A program made the position numbers and the translations under genes. Of a stretch of DNA of 64,000 bases, positions 36,439 through 46,461 are shown piece after piece. The notes beneath the pieces were generated by a model, which saw nothing but the letters and a program-made list of their open reading frames with translations, was not told the DNA's origin and ran no database searches. Source of the stretch: Heterorhizobium halophytocola (GTDB taxonomy: Bacteria > Pseudomonadota > Alphaproteobacteria > Rhizobiales > Rhizobiaceae); assembly GCF_017873095.1 (NCBI RefSeq), contig NZ_JAGGJU010000010.1:124001-188000 (forward strand), given 5' to 3'. Numbering within the stretch: position 1 is the stretch's first letter; each line of letters opens with the position of its first letter.

Positions 36439-36927
36439 CTATTCGGCGGCTTCGCGCACCGAATGCATCGCCGCGTTGGCCGACAGAACGGCGCGCACGA
36501 TATTGTGATAGCCGGTGCATCGACAGATATTGCCTTCGAGTTCGCGGCGTACCGCATGCTCGTCGAGGTCGCCGCCATGCCGCGCGATCATGTCGACCGC
36601 CGTCATCACCATGCCGGGCGTGCAAAAGCCGCATTGCAAACCGTGACATTCCTTGAACGCGGCCTGGACCGGATGCAGTTCGCCGTTCTTCGCCAGGCCT
36701 TCGATCGTGGTGATCTCCGCGCCTTGCGCCTGCACGGCCAGCAGGGTGCAGCTCTTGACCGAACCGCCGTCCATATGGACGACGCAGGCACCGCACTGGC
36801 CCGTGTCGCATCCGACATGCGTGCCCGTCAGGTTCAGCTTCTCGCGGATAAAATGAACGAGCAAAGTTCGCTCGTCGCATTCGCCAACAACTGAACGGCC
36901 GTTTACCGTCAGCTTTACTGTAGCCAT
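36439..36927 (-). CDS. Iron-sulfur subunit of a CoxMLS-type hydroxylase
   Basis: The 162-residue subunit carries two [2Fe-2S] clusters: a plant-type site CDTGQCGAC with a later Cys, and a helical-bundle site with CGFC and CRC ([10 protein letters not shown]). It transfers electrons from the molybdenum to the FAD subunit. Start ATG 36927 ([10 protein letters not shown]). coxL begins 92 bases downstream; that gap has a CCCGG-N8-CCGGG hairpin. The upstream region has a 14-bp palindrome. Confidence 0.88.
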   Translation of the reverse strand: MATVKLTVNGRSVVGECDERTLLVHFIREKLNLTGTHVGCDTGQCGACVVHMDGGSVKSCTLLAVQAQGAEITTIEGLAKNGELHPVQAAFKECHGLQCGFCTPGMVMTAVDMIARHGGDLDEHAVRRELEGNICRCTGYHNIVRAVLSANAAMHSVREAAE

Positions 36928-36987
36928 TTTTCTCCTCCTCGTGCCTCTCCCAAGCACAGCCGCATCATTTTCCTTTTTTCTGTCCGG

Positions 36988-37023
36988 ATCAACAATTGAT
37001 ACTTCCGGGTGAGAATATTCTCA
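36988..37023. promoter_or_regulatory. Palindromes upstream of the coxSLM genes
   Basis: TGAGAATATTCTCA at 37010-37023 is a perfect 14-bp palindrome. ATCAA-CAA-TTGAT at 36988-37000 is a second inverted repeat. They lie 61-96 bases before the coxS ATG and could be operators of the cox genes or of the divergent lipoprotein gene at 37202. No regulator gene is next to them. Confidence 0.5.
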
Positions 37024-37201
37024 TCTCGCAATGCAGCAAATGTTACATCCCGGAAATTGAGAGGCCTGAGGCGCGGCGGCCGTGGACATTCGGATTTTGG
37101 ACGATATGCTAATAGCGCAGCGAAAACGTTGCCTTGGAGCGAGTGTGCGCCGAGTTGTGGAAAGCTTAAGGGGCAGCTTTCGTTTCGAGAGGGAGATCCG
37201 A

Positions 37202-37465
37202 ATGAAAAAGATTATCGCGCTGGTCCTGGTTGGCTTGTCGGTTGCAAGCTGCACCCAGACCGAAAAAGGTGCAGGCATCGGTGCAGCGTCCGGCGCCATC
37301 ATCGGCGGCGTTGTGACCGGCAATGTTCGTGGTGCAGCCGTTGGCGCAGCCATCGGTGGCGTGACCGGCGCCGTGCTGGGTCGTGTGAGCGAACAGCCGG
37401 GCCAGTGCTACTACCGTGACCGCTACGGCCGTCGCTATATCGACAGCTGCCCGGGCGGCTACTGA
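37202..37465 (+). CDS. Glycine-zipper lipoprotein
   Basis: The 87-residue protein has a lipoprotein signal peptide (MKKIIALVLVGLSVASC, Cys17). A glycine-zipper segment follows (GAGIGAASGAIIGGVVTGN and GAAVGAAIGGVTGAVLG). The tail is YYRDRYGRRYIDSCPGGY. This resembles the 17 kDa surface antigen or SlyB-like outer membrane lipoproteins, cut to the core. GGGAG precedes the ATG. It lies just before tamA, so an envelope role fits, but a GC-rich hairpin separates the two genes. Confidence 0.85.
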   Translation: MKKIIALVLVGLSVASCTQTEKGAGIGAASGAIIGGVVTGNVRGAAVGAAIGGVTGAVLGRVSEQPGQCYYRDRYGRRYIDSCPGGY

Positions 37466-37476
37466 GCCGTCATCCC

Positions 37477-37506
37477 GGAGCGGCGTTCTGCGCAGGTCGC
37501 CGCTCC
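37477..37506 (+). terminator. Hairpin after the lipoprotein gene
   Basis: GGAGCGGCG (37477-37485) pairs perfectly with CGCCGCTCC (37498-37506) around a 12-base loop. No T-run follows, so it may be a rho-dependent stop or an mRNA-stabilising end. Confidence 0.5.
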
Positions 37507-37562
37507 CCACATCTCCCATCGCAAGACGCTGGACCTGTCCCGATCCTCAAGGATTTTGACAG

Positions 37563-39542
37563 ATGTTTCAGGCAAGGTTCTTGTGTCGATTAGAATTGTC
37601 TGAGAAAACACTGCGCATGCGCAAGGCAGGGCCACGACCGATCAAACGTTCCGCGTCTCGGAAGGCGGGCACCGCTATCGCGGTTGCTGCCGGTCTGTGC
37701 GTGGGCGTCGGGCATGCCGGAGATGCATCGGCATTCGAGATCTTCGGACTGAAGTTTTTCGAAAAGAAGGACGATAGCGCCGAAGTCATCGATCCCGTCG
37801 CGTACAGCGTGACGCTGACAGTGGAAGGCGCCGACAAGGACCTCGAGGAAAACCTGCAGGGCAGTTCCCTTCTCGTGCAGAAGAAGGACGAACCCGTTTC
37901 CGGGGATCTTGGCCTGGTCATCCGGGCGCGCGAAGACCGCGACCGTCTGATCGCAGCGCTTTACGAAACGGCCCATTATGGCGGCGTCGTTGACCTTTCA
38001 ATCAATGGCATTCCGATCGGGAAGCTGCCGCCCAATCCGAATTTTCCGCATCAGGGCCCGGTGCCGGTGACAATCCGGGTGGAGCCCGGCCCGGTCTTCA
38101 CCCTTGGCCAGGTGCGCTTTACCGGCGACGCGGAACAGCTCGACCCGGCCAATTACGACCTCGTGCCCGGCGGCGAGGCCGGTTCGAATGTCATTCTGAA
38201 GGCGGCCGAAAAGATGGTTGCCGATCTGAAGACGCTCGGCCATCCGCTGGCAAAACTCACCGCACGCGATGTCGTCGCGGATCATTTCGGCAATAAGGTC
38301 GACGTGACGATCGGTGTCGAGGCGGGCCCGCAGGCGGATATCGGTCCGGTCGGCGTCACAGGCACCAAGGATGTCGATGCGGGCTTCGTCCGGCGCTATT
38401 CGCGTGTCAAACCCGGCGACAGCTATACGCCCGAGCAGCTCAAAAAGGCCGGCGACCGCCTGCGCGAACTCGGTGTCTTCTCCAGTGTCACGGTCAAGGA
38501 AGCCGATACCCTGGCCCCCGACGGCTCCCTGCCGGTGACCATCGAGGTCTCCGAGGGCAAGCAGCGCTATTTCGGCGTCGGCGCCACCGTGTCCAGCATC
38601 GACGGCTTCGGCGTTCAGGGCTATTGGGGCCATCGCAATCTGTTCGGTCAGGCCGAGCAGTTACGGTTTGATGGCGCAATCGGCGGCCTGGGCGAAACGA
38701 CGGATGTCGGCAATCTCGACTACAGCGCCGGTGTCAGCTTCACCAAGCCCGGCGCCTTCTTCCCGGCCGCAACGCTCACTGCCTCGGTCAAGGCGTCTAC
38801 GCAGGATAACACCTCCTACGACATCAACCTCGTGACCGCCCAGACCGGCCTCTCTTACGAGATGAGCGACTACGACACGATCAGCGGCGGCGTTTCGCTG
38901 GAATGGGCCAATGTAACGGACGCCTTCGGCGACAACGACTATCTGACGCTGTCGACGCCCTTCGAATATGTTCGCGACACCCGTGACAACAAGCTCGATG
39001 CGACCGGTGGCTATCGTGCCTCCATATCCGCCACGCCAAGCTACGAGATCCTCGGCAGCACGCCGTTCATCGACCTGCAGGGCTCGCTGTCTGCCTATCG
39101 ATCGCTGACGGAAGAAGACAGGATCGTATTGGCCGGCAAGGTTTCGATCGGCAGCCTGTTCGGCAGCGGGTCGCTGGCCGACATCCCGGCCAACCGGCGC
39201 TTCTACGAAGGCGGCGGCGGCTCCGTTCGCGGCTATGCCTTCCAGGAAATATCACCCTATAATGGCGCCGGAGATGCGACGGGCGGCCGATCCTTCATGA
39301 CCGGCTCGCTGGAAGCCCGCATTAAGATCACGGACACCATCGGCATCGTGCCGTTTTTCGATTTCGGCACCGTATCCGCCGCGAATTTTCCTGATTTCTC
39401 CGATATACGGGCAGGTGCTGGGGTAGGGCTTCGCTACGCGACACCGTTTGGACCAATTAGACTTGATGTTGCCATGCCGCTGAACAAATACCCCGGCGGC
39501 AGCGACTACGGCATTTATGCCGGGATAGGCCAGAGCTTTTGA
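37563..39542 (+). CDS. tamA: Outer membrane translocation and assembly protein TamA
   Basis: TamA is an Omp85 outer membrane barrel that works with TamB in outer membrane assembly and lipid transport. The 659-residue protein has an N-terminal signal region (long basic start, hydrophobic AGTAIAVAAGLCVGVGHAG), three POTRA-like domains to about 320, and a C-terminal barrel ending in Phe (YAGIGQSF). VRGY (SVRGYAFQEI) is the barrel motif of the superfamily. ATG 37617 (MRKAGPRP) would give a more usual signal peptide; 37563 is possible. tamB follows 36 bases later. Confidence 0.92.
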   Translation: MFQARFLCRLELSEKTLRMRKAGPRPIKRSASRKAGTAIAVAAGLCVGVGHAGDASAFEIFGLKFFEKKDDSAEVIDPVAYSVTLTVEGADKDLEENLQGSSLLVQKKDEPVSGDLGLVIRAREDRDRLIAALYETAHYGGVVDLSINGIPIGKLPPNPNFPHQGPVPVTIRVEPGPVFTLGQVRFTGDAEQLDPANYDLVPGGEAGSNVILKAAEKMVADLKTLGHPLAKLTARDVVADHFGNKVDVTIGVEAGPQADIGPVGVTGTKDVDAGFVRRYSRVKPGDSYTPEQLKKAGDRLRELGVFSSVTVKEADTLAPDGSLPVTIEVSEGKQRYFGVGATVSSIDGFGVQGYWGHRNLFGQAEQLRFDGAIGGLGETTDVGNLDYSAGVSFTKPGAFFPAATLTASVKASTQDNTSYDINLVTAQTGLSYEMSDYDTISGGVSLEWANVTDAFGDNDYLTLSTPFEYVRDTRDNKLDATGGYRASISATPSYEILGSTPFIDLQGSLSAYRSLTEEDRIVLAGKVSIGSLFGSGSLADIPANRRFYEGGGGSVRGYAFQEISPYNGAGDATGGRSFMTGSLEARIKITDTIGIVPFFDFGTVSAANFPDFSDIRAGAGVGLRYATPFGPIRLDVAMPLNKYPGGSDYGIYAGIGQSF

Positions 39543-39578
39543 CGTCTCGGCCGCAGAGATGTGGAGATCGGCTAGCCC

Positions 39579-42500
39579 ATGCCCGCTAATTCCCGCCCGA
39601 TCCTTTGGATAGGCCGTCTGGTCGCCTGGACGCTCGGCCTGTGTGTCGGGATCGGTCTTCTGCTCATCGTTCTTCTCGGCTTCAGTTCGGCGGGCTCCGG
39701 GCTGCTGGCCGATGTCGCCGGCCGGCTGGCCTCCGGACCCGGCCGGACTGTCACGATCGATCACATCGGACCGCTGCTGACAGGAAAACTGCGGATCGGC
39801 TCCGTCGTCGTCGCCGACGAACGCGGTGCCTATGCCGAACTGCACGACCTGGCCATCGACTGGACGCCATCGGACCTGCTGAAGGGCACGTTCAAGGCCG
39901 AACGCATCGCGGTGGCTTCGGTCAAGCTCGACCGCTTGCCGCAACCGCCGGCTGACCAGCCGGTAACTGACAGCACCGACAGCGGCACGTTTTCGCTGCC
40001 GGTCAAACTCGACATTGCCAAGATTTCGCTGCCATCGATCTCGCTCGGTACGGCTGTCGCCGGCCGTCCCTTCGAACTTGCCGCCGATGGTGCGCTGAAC
40101 GCCGACGACCAGGAGATCACCGCCCGGCTCGGCGCCGATCGGACCGATACGTCCGATACGCATCTTAATCTCAACTTATCCTACGTGCCGGTAGACAACC
40201 GCTTGGTGCTGGACGGCAGCTATGCCGAGCCCAAGGCTGGCCTTGTCGGGACACTGCTACGACTTCCCGGCCAGCCGGCGATGACGGTCGAACTGAATGG
40301 CCAAGGGCCCCTCTCCGACTGGGCCGGATCGCTGAACGCCGACCTCGACGGCAAACGCGTTGCAAGCCTGGATGCGACGCACCGGGTGGACGATGCCGGA
40401 ACACGCCAGGTGACCCTGAGCGGCGGCGGCACCTTTGCCGCGCTCCTGCCCCCCTGGTTGCGCGAAACCTTTTCGGGGGAGACGACCGTCGATCTGTCGG
40501 CCAGTCTGAAAGGCGAGAACCAGGTTCTCATCGACACCGCGCGGCTCTCTACCGGCGACATGATCCTGACGGCCTCTGGCCAGTATGATCCCCAGGGCGA
40601 CAACGACATCAGCGCCGACCTCGTCGGCGTCGGCGGCCCGCTTGCCCTGCGCTGGCCCCTCCAGGAAGGCGAACTGGCTCTGGCGATCCGCCGCATCGGC
40701 CTGACGGCCAAGGGCCCGAGCAGCAAGGTCGCGCTTCACATAAACGGCCAGATTGCTTCGCTCGACACGCCGCCCGCGTCCGTCGAGGGCATGACCTTCA
40801 GCGTCTCCAGCAACAGCTTCGATCTCGGCTCGCGCACGGGCGCTGCCAATGCCGTCATATCCGTCACCAAGACCACGTTCCAGCAGCCGGATCTCGAGCG
40901 GGCGTTGAAGGCTCCGCTGACGCTGAGGGCACCGCTGACCATCGAGACCGGAGCGATCAGCACCGAAGGCGCAACGCTGGAAAGCCAGAAGCTCGGCGGC
41001 ACGGTCTCCGGCCGCTTCGACCTTGCGACCAATGCTATCACGGCCGTTATCGCGTTGAAGGCCGATCCCTCCGCGTTGCCCCCGCCCGCATCCTCCAAGC
41101 TGAAAGCGCCGGTCGAAGTCAGCGGCAAGGTCGACTATGTCAACCCGGACGATATTTCCGCCACCGACCTGAAGATCCGCTCGGACCTTGCCAGCATCGA
41201 CGGCTCGGCCCGACTGGCCGATGGCAGCCTCGATGCCGATCTCACAGGCGAGATCGCCAATATCGGCGCCCTGCTGGAAAATGCCGAAGGCAAGGCGAAT
41301 GTCACCGCCAAGGTGTCGGGGCCGCTGGACGCATTGCAGGCCGATGCGCAGGTCACCATCCCCTCGGCCACTCTTGCCGGGCGCAAGCTTGCAGACCTGT
41401 CGATTACCGCAAAGGGTGGCCTCTCCGATGGTGCCCCCGAAGGGACCGTGACGGCCAACGGGTCACTCGACGGCCAGGATATTGCGGTCAATGCCGATCT
41501 CGTCAGCGAGGATGGGCAGACGAAAATTCCGCAGCTCGAAATGACCGTCGGCAAGAACAGGATCACCGGCGCCCTCGCCTTCACCCCCCAATACCTGCCG
41601 TCGGGCGACATCAAGCTCGACCTGCCGCAACTCGATCTCCTGGCGGCTTTGGCCGGGCAGAAGGTGACCGGCGACCTTGCAGGCACCATTCACCTGGATT
41701 CCAGCGGCAGCAAGATGGCCGCCAAGGTCGATCTCAGCGGCTCGAAGATCCAGCGCGATACGCTGACGATCGCCAATCCGAAGGTCGGCGTCACCGTCGA
41801 CGACCTCAAGGCTCTCTCGGCCGAAGGTGCGATCTCGGCCGACAAGGTGACCTCCGGCAGCAATGTGGTGTCGAACCCGAAAGTCGATTTCGCCCGGGAC
41901 GGCAAGGCGACGACCTTCGATGCGACCGCGAATTACGACAACGCGCCGGTGAAGGCGACCGGCAAGGTGGTCGAATCCGGCAGCGCCATCGATGTCGTCA
42001 TCGATCAGTTGAAGGCGTCTCCGAAGGGCATTCCCCTGGAGCTCGCCGCACCATCGACCGTCAAGATCGTCAATGGCAGTGCCTCCGTCGACGATCTCAG
42101 GATAAAAGCCGGCAGCGGCACGATCACGCTCAACGGCGATGCCGGCAGCAAACTCGACATGGACGCCCGGATCGACAAGCTTCCGGCCGGGCTTGCCAAT
42201 ACGGTCGTTCCCAATCTGGGCGCCGGCGGCTCGATTTCCGGCACGGTGTCTGCCAACGGGACGGCCAGCAATCCGAGCGTCGACTACAAGATGAGCTGGT
42301 CGGGCGCGGCGATCGCCCAGGCGCAGGCTGCTGGCCTGCCGCCGCTGACGGTGGAGGCCTCCGGACGCTTTGCCGACAGCAAGCTGACCGTCAACACCTC
42401 ACTTTCCGGGGTAGCGGGCCTTTCGGCCAGCGGTGGCGGTTCGGTGACGATCTCGGGCGACAAGGCGCTTTCCTACAAGCTGAGTGGCCAGATCCCGCTG

Positions 42501-43751
42501 TCGCTCTTTGCCGGCCAGCTCGCCGCCAACGGTCTGATCCTCGAAGGCGCCGCCGATATCGATGCCAGCGTCAGCGGCAGCGCCTCGGCACCGGCGATCA
42601 ACGGACGCGCCGTCGTCACCAAGGGCCGGCTGACCGATGTCCGTCACAACGTCACGATCGAGGACCTCACCACAACGCTCAGCATCGAAGGCGATCAGGC
42701 CCGCATCACCGGGTTGAAGGGCAGGCTTTCCGGCGGCGGCCTGGTATCCGGCGAAGGCACGATCAATCTCAAGGGTCCCGGCCTGCCGAGCGATATCGAG
42801 CTCAATCTCGACAAGGCGCAGTATTCCGATGGTGAGATGTTCACCACGTCGGCGACCGGCATGCTGGCGCTCAACGGCCCGCTGACCGCGGGCCCCAAGC
42901 TGTCCGGCAAGATCACACTGGGCGAAACCTCGGTTACCGTGCCGGAGAGCCTCCCGCGCTCCCTTCGTGACCTCGACATCACGCACCGCAATGCGCCCGC
43001 CGATGTCCGCCGCCAGACGGCGGCGATCCAGAAGAAGGAATCGAACGGCACCTCTTCGGATATAGGGCTCGATCTTGCCGTTTCGGCTCCCAACCGCATT
43101 TTCGTGCGCGGCCGCGGCATCGATGCCGAACTCGGCGGCGCGCTGAAAATCAGCGGCGGCGTCAGCAACCCGGTTGTCTCCGGCGCCTTCACGCTGAACC
43201 GCGGTCGCCTGTCGATCCTGACCAAGAGGCTGACTTTCACCAAGGGTACCATTACCTTTGGCGGCAATCTCATTCCGCTCCTGAACTTCGAGGCGACGAC
43301 GACCTCGGGGGGCACCGCGATCACCATCACGATCTCCGGCCTTGCCAATGACCCGCAGGTCAGCTTCAGTTCGTCGCCGGCCTTGCCCCAGGACGAAATT
43401 CTCGCCCAGCTGATCTTCGGCCAGTCGATGTCGAAGCTGTCGCCGCTGCAAATCGCCCAGCTTGCCGATGCCGTCAGCCAGCTGGCCGGCGGCCGCTCCT
43501 CGTCGCTTCTGGAAAACCTGCGCTCCGGGCTTGGCATCGACAATCTGGACGTCACCACCGATGCCGAGGGCAATGCCGCCGTCAGTGCCGGCAAATATCT
43601 GAACGACCGGACCTATCTCGAACTGCAGAGTGGCGAAGATGGCGGCAAGGCCGTGATCAATCTCGACATCGGCAAGGGCCTGAAGCTGAAGGGCGAGGCC
43701 GGCGGCAACGGGTCGAGCGGCGGCGGCATCTTCTACGAAAAGGAATACTGA
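39579..43751 (+). CDS. tamB: Translocation and assembly module protein TamB
   Basis: TamB is an inner membrane-anchored AsmA-like protein that spans the periplasm as a long beta-helical bridge and works with TamA. The 1390-residue protein has an N-terminal anchor (about 9-35), long beta-rich repeats with many GT, DLSG and GSL turns, and the C-terminal DUF490/TamB domain (ALPQDEILAQLIFGQSMSKL, ending GGGIFYEKEY). It may carry phospholipids. The gene is intact and follows tamA directly. Confidence 0.94.
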   Translation: MPANSRPILWIGRLVAWTLGLCVGIGLLLIVLLGFSSAGSGLLADVAGRLASGPGRTVTIDHIGPLLTGKLRIGSVVVADERGAYAELHDLAIDWTPSDLLKGTFKAERIAVASVKLDRLPQPPADQPVTDSTDSGTFSLPVKLDIAKISLPSISLGTAVAGRPFELAADGALNADDQEITARLGADRTDTSDTHLNLNLSYVPVDNRLVLDGSYAEPKAGLVGTLLRLPGQPAMTVELNGQGPLSDWAGSLNADLDGKRVASLDATHRVDDAGTRQVTLSGGGTFAALLPPWLRETFSGETTVDLSASLKGENQVLIDTARLSTGDMILTASGQYDPQGDNDISADLVGVGGPLALRWPLQEGELALAIRRIGLTAKGPSSKVALHINGQIASLDTPPASVEGMTFSVSSNSFDLGSRTGAANAVISVTKTTFQQPDLERALKAPLTLRAPLTIETGAISTEGATLESQKLGGTVSGRFDLATNAITAVIALKADPSALPPPASSKLKAPVEVSGKVDYVNPDDISATDLKIRSDLASIDGSARLADGSLDADLTGEIANIGALLENAEGKANVTAKVSGPLDALQADAQVTIPSATLAGRKLADLSITAKGGLSDGAPEGTVTANGSLDGQDIAVNADLVSEDGQTKIPQLEMTVGKNRITGALAFTPQYLPSGDIKLDLPQLDLLAALAGQKVTGDLAGTIHLDSSGSKMAAKVDLSGSKIQRDTLTIANPKVGVTVDDLKALSAEGAISADKVTSGSNVVSNPKVDFARDGKATTFDATANYDNAPVKATGKVVESGSAIDVVIDQLKASPKGIPLELAAPSTVKIVNGSASVDDLRIKAGSGTITLNGDAGSKLDMDARIDKLPAGLANTVVPNLGAGGSISGTVSANGTASNPSVDYKMSWSGAAIAQAQAAGLPPLTVEASGRFADSKLTVNTSLSGVAGLSASGGGSVTISGDKALSYKLSGQIPLSLFAGQLAANGLILEGAADIDASVSGSASAPAINGRAVVTKGRLTDVRHNVTIEDLTTTLSIEGDQARITGLKGRLSGGGLVSGEGTINLKGPGLPSDIELNLDKAQYSDGEMFTTSATGMLALNGPLTAGPKLSGKITLGETSVTVPESLPRSLRDLDITHRNAPADVRRQTAAIQKKESNGTSSDIGLDLAVSAPNRIFVRGRGIDAELGGALKISGGVSNPVVSGAFTLNRGRLSILTKRLTFTKGTITFGGNLIPLLNFEATTTSGGTAITITISGLANDPQVSFSSSPALPQDEILAQLIFGQSMSKLSPLQIAQLADAVSQLAGGRSSSLLENLRSGLGIDNLDVTTDAEGNAAVSAGKYLNDRTYLELQSGEDGGKAVINLDIGKGLKLKGEAGGNGSSGGGIFYEKEY

Positions 43752-43760
43752 AGGACCGCC

Positions 43761-44195
43761 TCAGGCCAGCTTGACGGTCCGCAGAAGAATGTTCGACTCC
43801 GTCGTGTTGATCCCCTCGATCATCCGGATCTGCCTCAGGATCTCGTCGAACGCGGCGAGATCCGCCGTTTCGAGTTCGGCAATGAAATCCCATTGTCCGT
43901 TGGTGCTGTGCAGCGCACGCACCTGCGGGATGCCACGCAGGCGTAGGGCCACCTTGTCGGCGACCTTGCCGACAACCTCGATCAGGACGATCGCCCGCAC
44001 GCCGCTTGTCGCAAGATCCGCAGCGGTGGTGATGGTGAAGCCGCCAATCGTGCCATTTTTGACCATGCGTTGAATGCGCGCGGCAATCGTCGCGCGCGAC
44101 GCTCCGGTCGAGGCTGCAAGAGAGGCCACCGGTGTTCGTGCGTTTTGCCTTAGGGCAACGAGGAGATCGCGATCCAGATCGTCAAGCTTCGACAT
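43761..44195 (-). CDS. Lrp/AsnC family transcriptional regulator
   Basis: The 144-residue protein has an N-terminal winged HTH (LDRDLLVALRQNARTPVASL and TGASRATIAARIQRM) and an AsnC ligand domain (IVLIEVVGKVADKVA). It is divergent from arginase and ornithine aminotransferase genes and is therefore a likely activator responding to arginine or ornithine. Start ATG 44195 is chosen for family length; ATG 44216 is an alternative. It converges on tamB with only 9 bases between stops. Confidence 0.88.
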   Translation of the reverse strand: MSKLDDLDRDLLVALRQNARTPVASLAASTGASRATIAARIQRMVKNGTIGGFTITTAADLATSGVRAIVLIEVVGKVADKVALRLRGIPQVRALHSTNGQWDFIAELETADLAAFDEILRQIRMIEGINTTESNILLRTVKLA

Positions 44196-44221
44196 TCTGT
44201 TAAATACCCATGACATTATGC

Positions 44222-44285
44222 GTAGAATTTCCGACTTTTCGCCACTAATCCGGCTTTCTGTCAACGTTCATCTCAAACATTCTAC
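44222..44285. promoter_or_regulatory. Inverted GTAGAAT/ATTCTAC pair before arginase
   Basis: GTAGAAT (44222-44228) and ATTCTAC (44279-44285) flank the Lrp-arginase divergent region, 57 bases apart centre to centre. Lrp proteins often bind spaced sites. The second copy lies 20 bases before the arginase ATG. Target assignment is inference. Confidence 0.35.
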
Positions 44286-44304
44286 CGACACAGGAGATCC
44301 ATAA

Positions 44305-45240
44305 ATGACGCAATCGCCCGCCAGCATCACCCTTATCGGCGTACCTTTCGAAGGCGGCGCCGGCCGCGGCGGCTGCGCCATGGGTCCTGCGGCATTAAGG
44401 TTGTCAGGCATCGCCGAAACCCTGGCCGATCTCGGCCACACGGTTGTCGATCAGGGGGATCTGGTTCTGGACGCCGCCTCCGAATTCGAGAGCACCGCGG
44501 CCGCGAAGGAACTGCCTCGCGTGGCAGGCATGACCCGGGTGCTTTCCGAGGCCACCTACGCGGCAGCGGCAAAGGGCACCCTGCCGGTGATGCTGGGCGG
44601 TGACCACAGCCTTTCCATGGGCAGCGTCTCGGGCATGGCACGCTATGCCGCCTCCGTTAAGCGCCCTCTCTTCGTCCTGTGGCTCGATGCCCATGCCGAC
44701 TTCAACACGCCGACCTCGTCGCCGTCCGGCAACATGCACGGCATGCCGGTCGCCTTTTTCTGCGGCCTGGACGGTTTCCCGCAGATATTGCCGGCCGAGC
44801 GCGATCTGGTCATGCCGAAAAACGTCTTCCAGATCGGCATCCGCTCCGTCGATACCAATGAGCGCGACCTGATCGGCAAGCATGGTGTGCAGGTCTTCGA
44901 CATGCGCGCGATCGACGAGAACGGCATTGCCGCCATCGTCCGGCAGGTGCTTCGCGCCGTGGTCGAAAGCGACGGATTGCTGCATGTCAGCCTCGACGTC
45001 GACTTCCTCGATCCCGAGGTGGCGCCGGGTGTCGGCACGACGGTGCCGGGCGGTGCGACGTTCCGCGAGGCGCATCTGATCATGGAAATGCTGCATGACA
45101 GCGGTGTCGTCGCCTCCCTCGACATCGTTGAACTCAATCCGTTTCTGGACGATCGCGGCAAAAGCGCCCGCGTCATGACCGAACTGACGGCAAGCCTGTT
45201 CGGCCGCCGTATCCTTGACCGCCAGACCCAGCCCGCCTGA
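44305..45240 (+). CDS. rocF: Arginase
   Basis: Arginase hydrolyses arginine to ornithine and urea with a dimanganese centre. The 311-residue protein has all metal motifs: [19 protein letters not shown] and [14 protein letters not shown], plus [21 protein letters not shown] precedes the ATG. The next gene, ornithine aminotransferase, begins 20 bases after its stop. Together they form an arginine catabolic operon (arginine to glutamate semialdehyde). Expression is probably driven by the divergent Lrp-type regulator. Confidence 0.95.
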   Translation: MTQSPASITLIGVPFEGGAGRGGCAMGPAALRLSGIAETLADLGHTVVDQGDLVLDAASEFESTAAAKELPRVAGMTRVLSEATYAAAAKGTLPVMLGGDHSLSMGSVSGMARYAASVKRPLFVLWLDAHADFNTPTSSPSGNMHGMPVAFFCGLDGFPQILPAERDLVMPKNVFQIGIRSVDTNERDLIGKHGVQVFDMRAIDENGIAAIVRQVLRAVVESDGLLHVSLDVDFLDPEVAPGVGTTVPGGATFREAHLIMEMLHDSGVVASLDIVELNPFLDDRGKSARVMTELTASLFGRRILDRQTQPA

Positions 45241-45260
45241 CCCCGACAAAGGAGAACACG

Positions 45261-46460
45261 ATGAGCAATGCCGAGCAATTGATGGATGCGGAACGACGCC
45301 TCGGGGCTTCGAACTACAAACCGCTCGACGTCGTGCTCACACGCGGGGAAGGCGTGCATGTTTGGGACACCGACGGCAACCGCTACCTGGACTGTCTGTC
45401 TGCCTATTCCGCCGTCAACCAGGGCCATTGCCATCCGAAGATCCGCGAGGCCATGATCGAGCAGTCCGGTAAGCTCACCTTGACCTCCCGGGCATTCCGC
45501 AACGACCAGCTCGCACCGTTCTACGAGGAACTGGCGGCATTGACCGGCGCGCACAAGATCCTGCCGATGAATTCCGGTGCCGAAGCCGTCGAGACGGCGA
45601 TCAAGGCGGTGCGAAAATGGGGATACGAGGTCAAGGGCGTCGCGCATGACAAGGCGGAGATCATCGTCTGTAGCGACAACTTCCATGGTCGCACCCTGTC
45701 CGTGGTCTCCTTTTCGACCGATCCCGATGCGCGCAACGATTTCGGCCCGTTCACGCCGGGCTTTCGCATCGTTCCCTTCGGTGACGCAGAGGCCTTCGAA
45801 GCGGCGATCAACGCGAACACGGTGGCCGCACTCATCGAGCCGATCCAGGGGGAAGCCGGCGTCGTCATTCCGCCAGCCGGTTATCTCAAGCGCGTGCGCG
45901 CGCTCTGCACCGAGCGGCAGGTGACCCTGATCCTCGACGAGATCCAGACCGGCCTCGGCCGCACCGGCAAACTTCTGGCGGAAGAACATGAGGGGGTCGA
46001 GGCGGACGTGACCCTGATCGGGAAAGCGCTGTCGGGCGGCTTCTATCCCGTTTCCGCCGTGCTCTCCAATTCCGAGGTGCTCGGCGTGTTGAAGCCCGGC
46101 CAGCACGGCTCGACCTTCGGCGGCAATCCGCTGGCCTGCGCCGTTGCCCGTGCCGCCCTCCGGGTGCTGGTCGAGGAAGACATGATCGGCAATGCGGAGC
46201 GCATGGGCGCCTATTTCCTCGAGGGCCTCGGCCAGTTGCGTTCCAACGCCATCCGCGAGGTGCGTGGACGCGGGCTGATGCTCGCCATCGAGCTCGATCC
46301 CGAGGCCGGCGGCGCCCGGCCCTATTGCCTTGCATTGAAGGAACACGGCGTGTTGGCAAAGGATACCCACGACCATACGATCCGGCTTGCCCCTCCGCTC
46401 GTCATCAACCGGGAACAGGTAGACTTCGCCCTCGAGCAATTGCGAAAGGTCCTCGGCTGA
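45261..46460 (+). CDS. rocD: Ornithine aminotransferase
   Basis: This PLP enzyme turns ornithine and 2-oxoglutarate into glutamate semialdehyde and glutamate. The 399-residue protein has the fold-type I class III marks [39 protein letters not shown] and the Schiff-base lysine in [20 protein letters not shown] precedes the ATG. It is the second gene of the arginine operon. It is followed at once by the decayed chemoreceptor tail, which marks the edge of a lost region. Confidence 0.95.
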   Translation: MSNAEQLMDAERRLGASNYKPLDVVLTRGEGVHVWDTDGNRYLDCLSAYSAVNQGHCHPKIREAMIEQSGKLTLTSRAFRNDQLAPFYEELAALTGAHKILPMNSGAEAVETAIKAVRKWGYEVKGVAHDKAEIIVCSDNFHGRTLSVVSFSTDPDARNDFGPFTPGFRIVPFGDAEAFEAAINANTVAALIEPIQGEAGVVIPPAGYLKRVRALCTERQVTLILDEIQTGLGRTGKLLAEEHEGVEADVTLIGKALSGGFYPVSAVLSNSEVLGVLKPGQHGSTFGGNPLACAVARAALRVLVEEDMIGNAERMGAYFLEGLGQLRSNAIREVRGRGLMLAIELDPEAGGARPYCLALKEHGVLAKDTHDHTIRLAPPLVINREQVDFALEQLRKVLG

Positions 46461-46461
46461 T

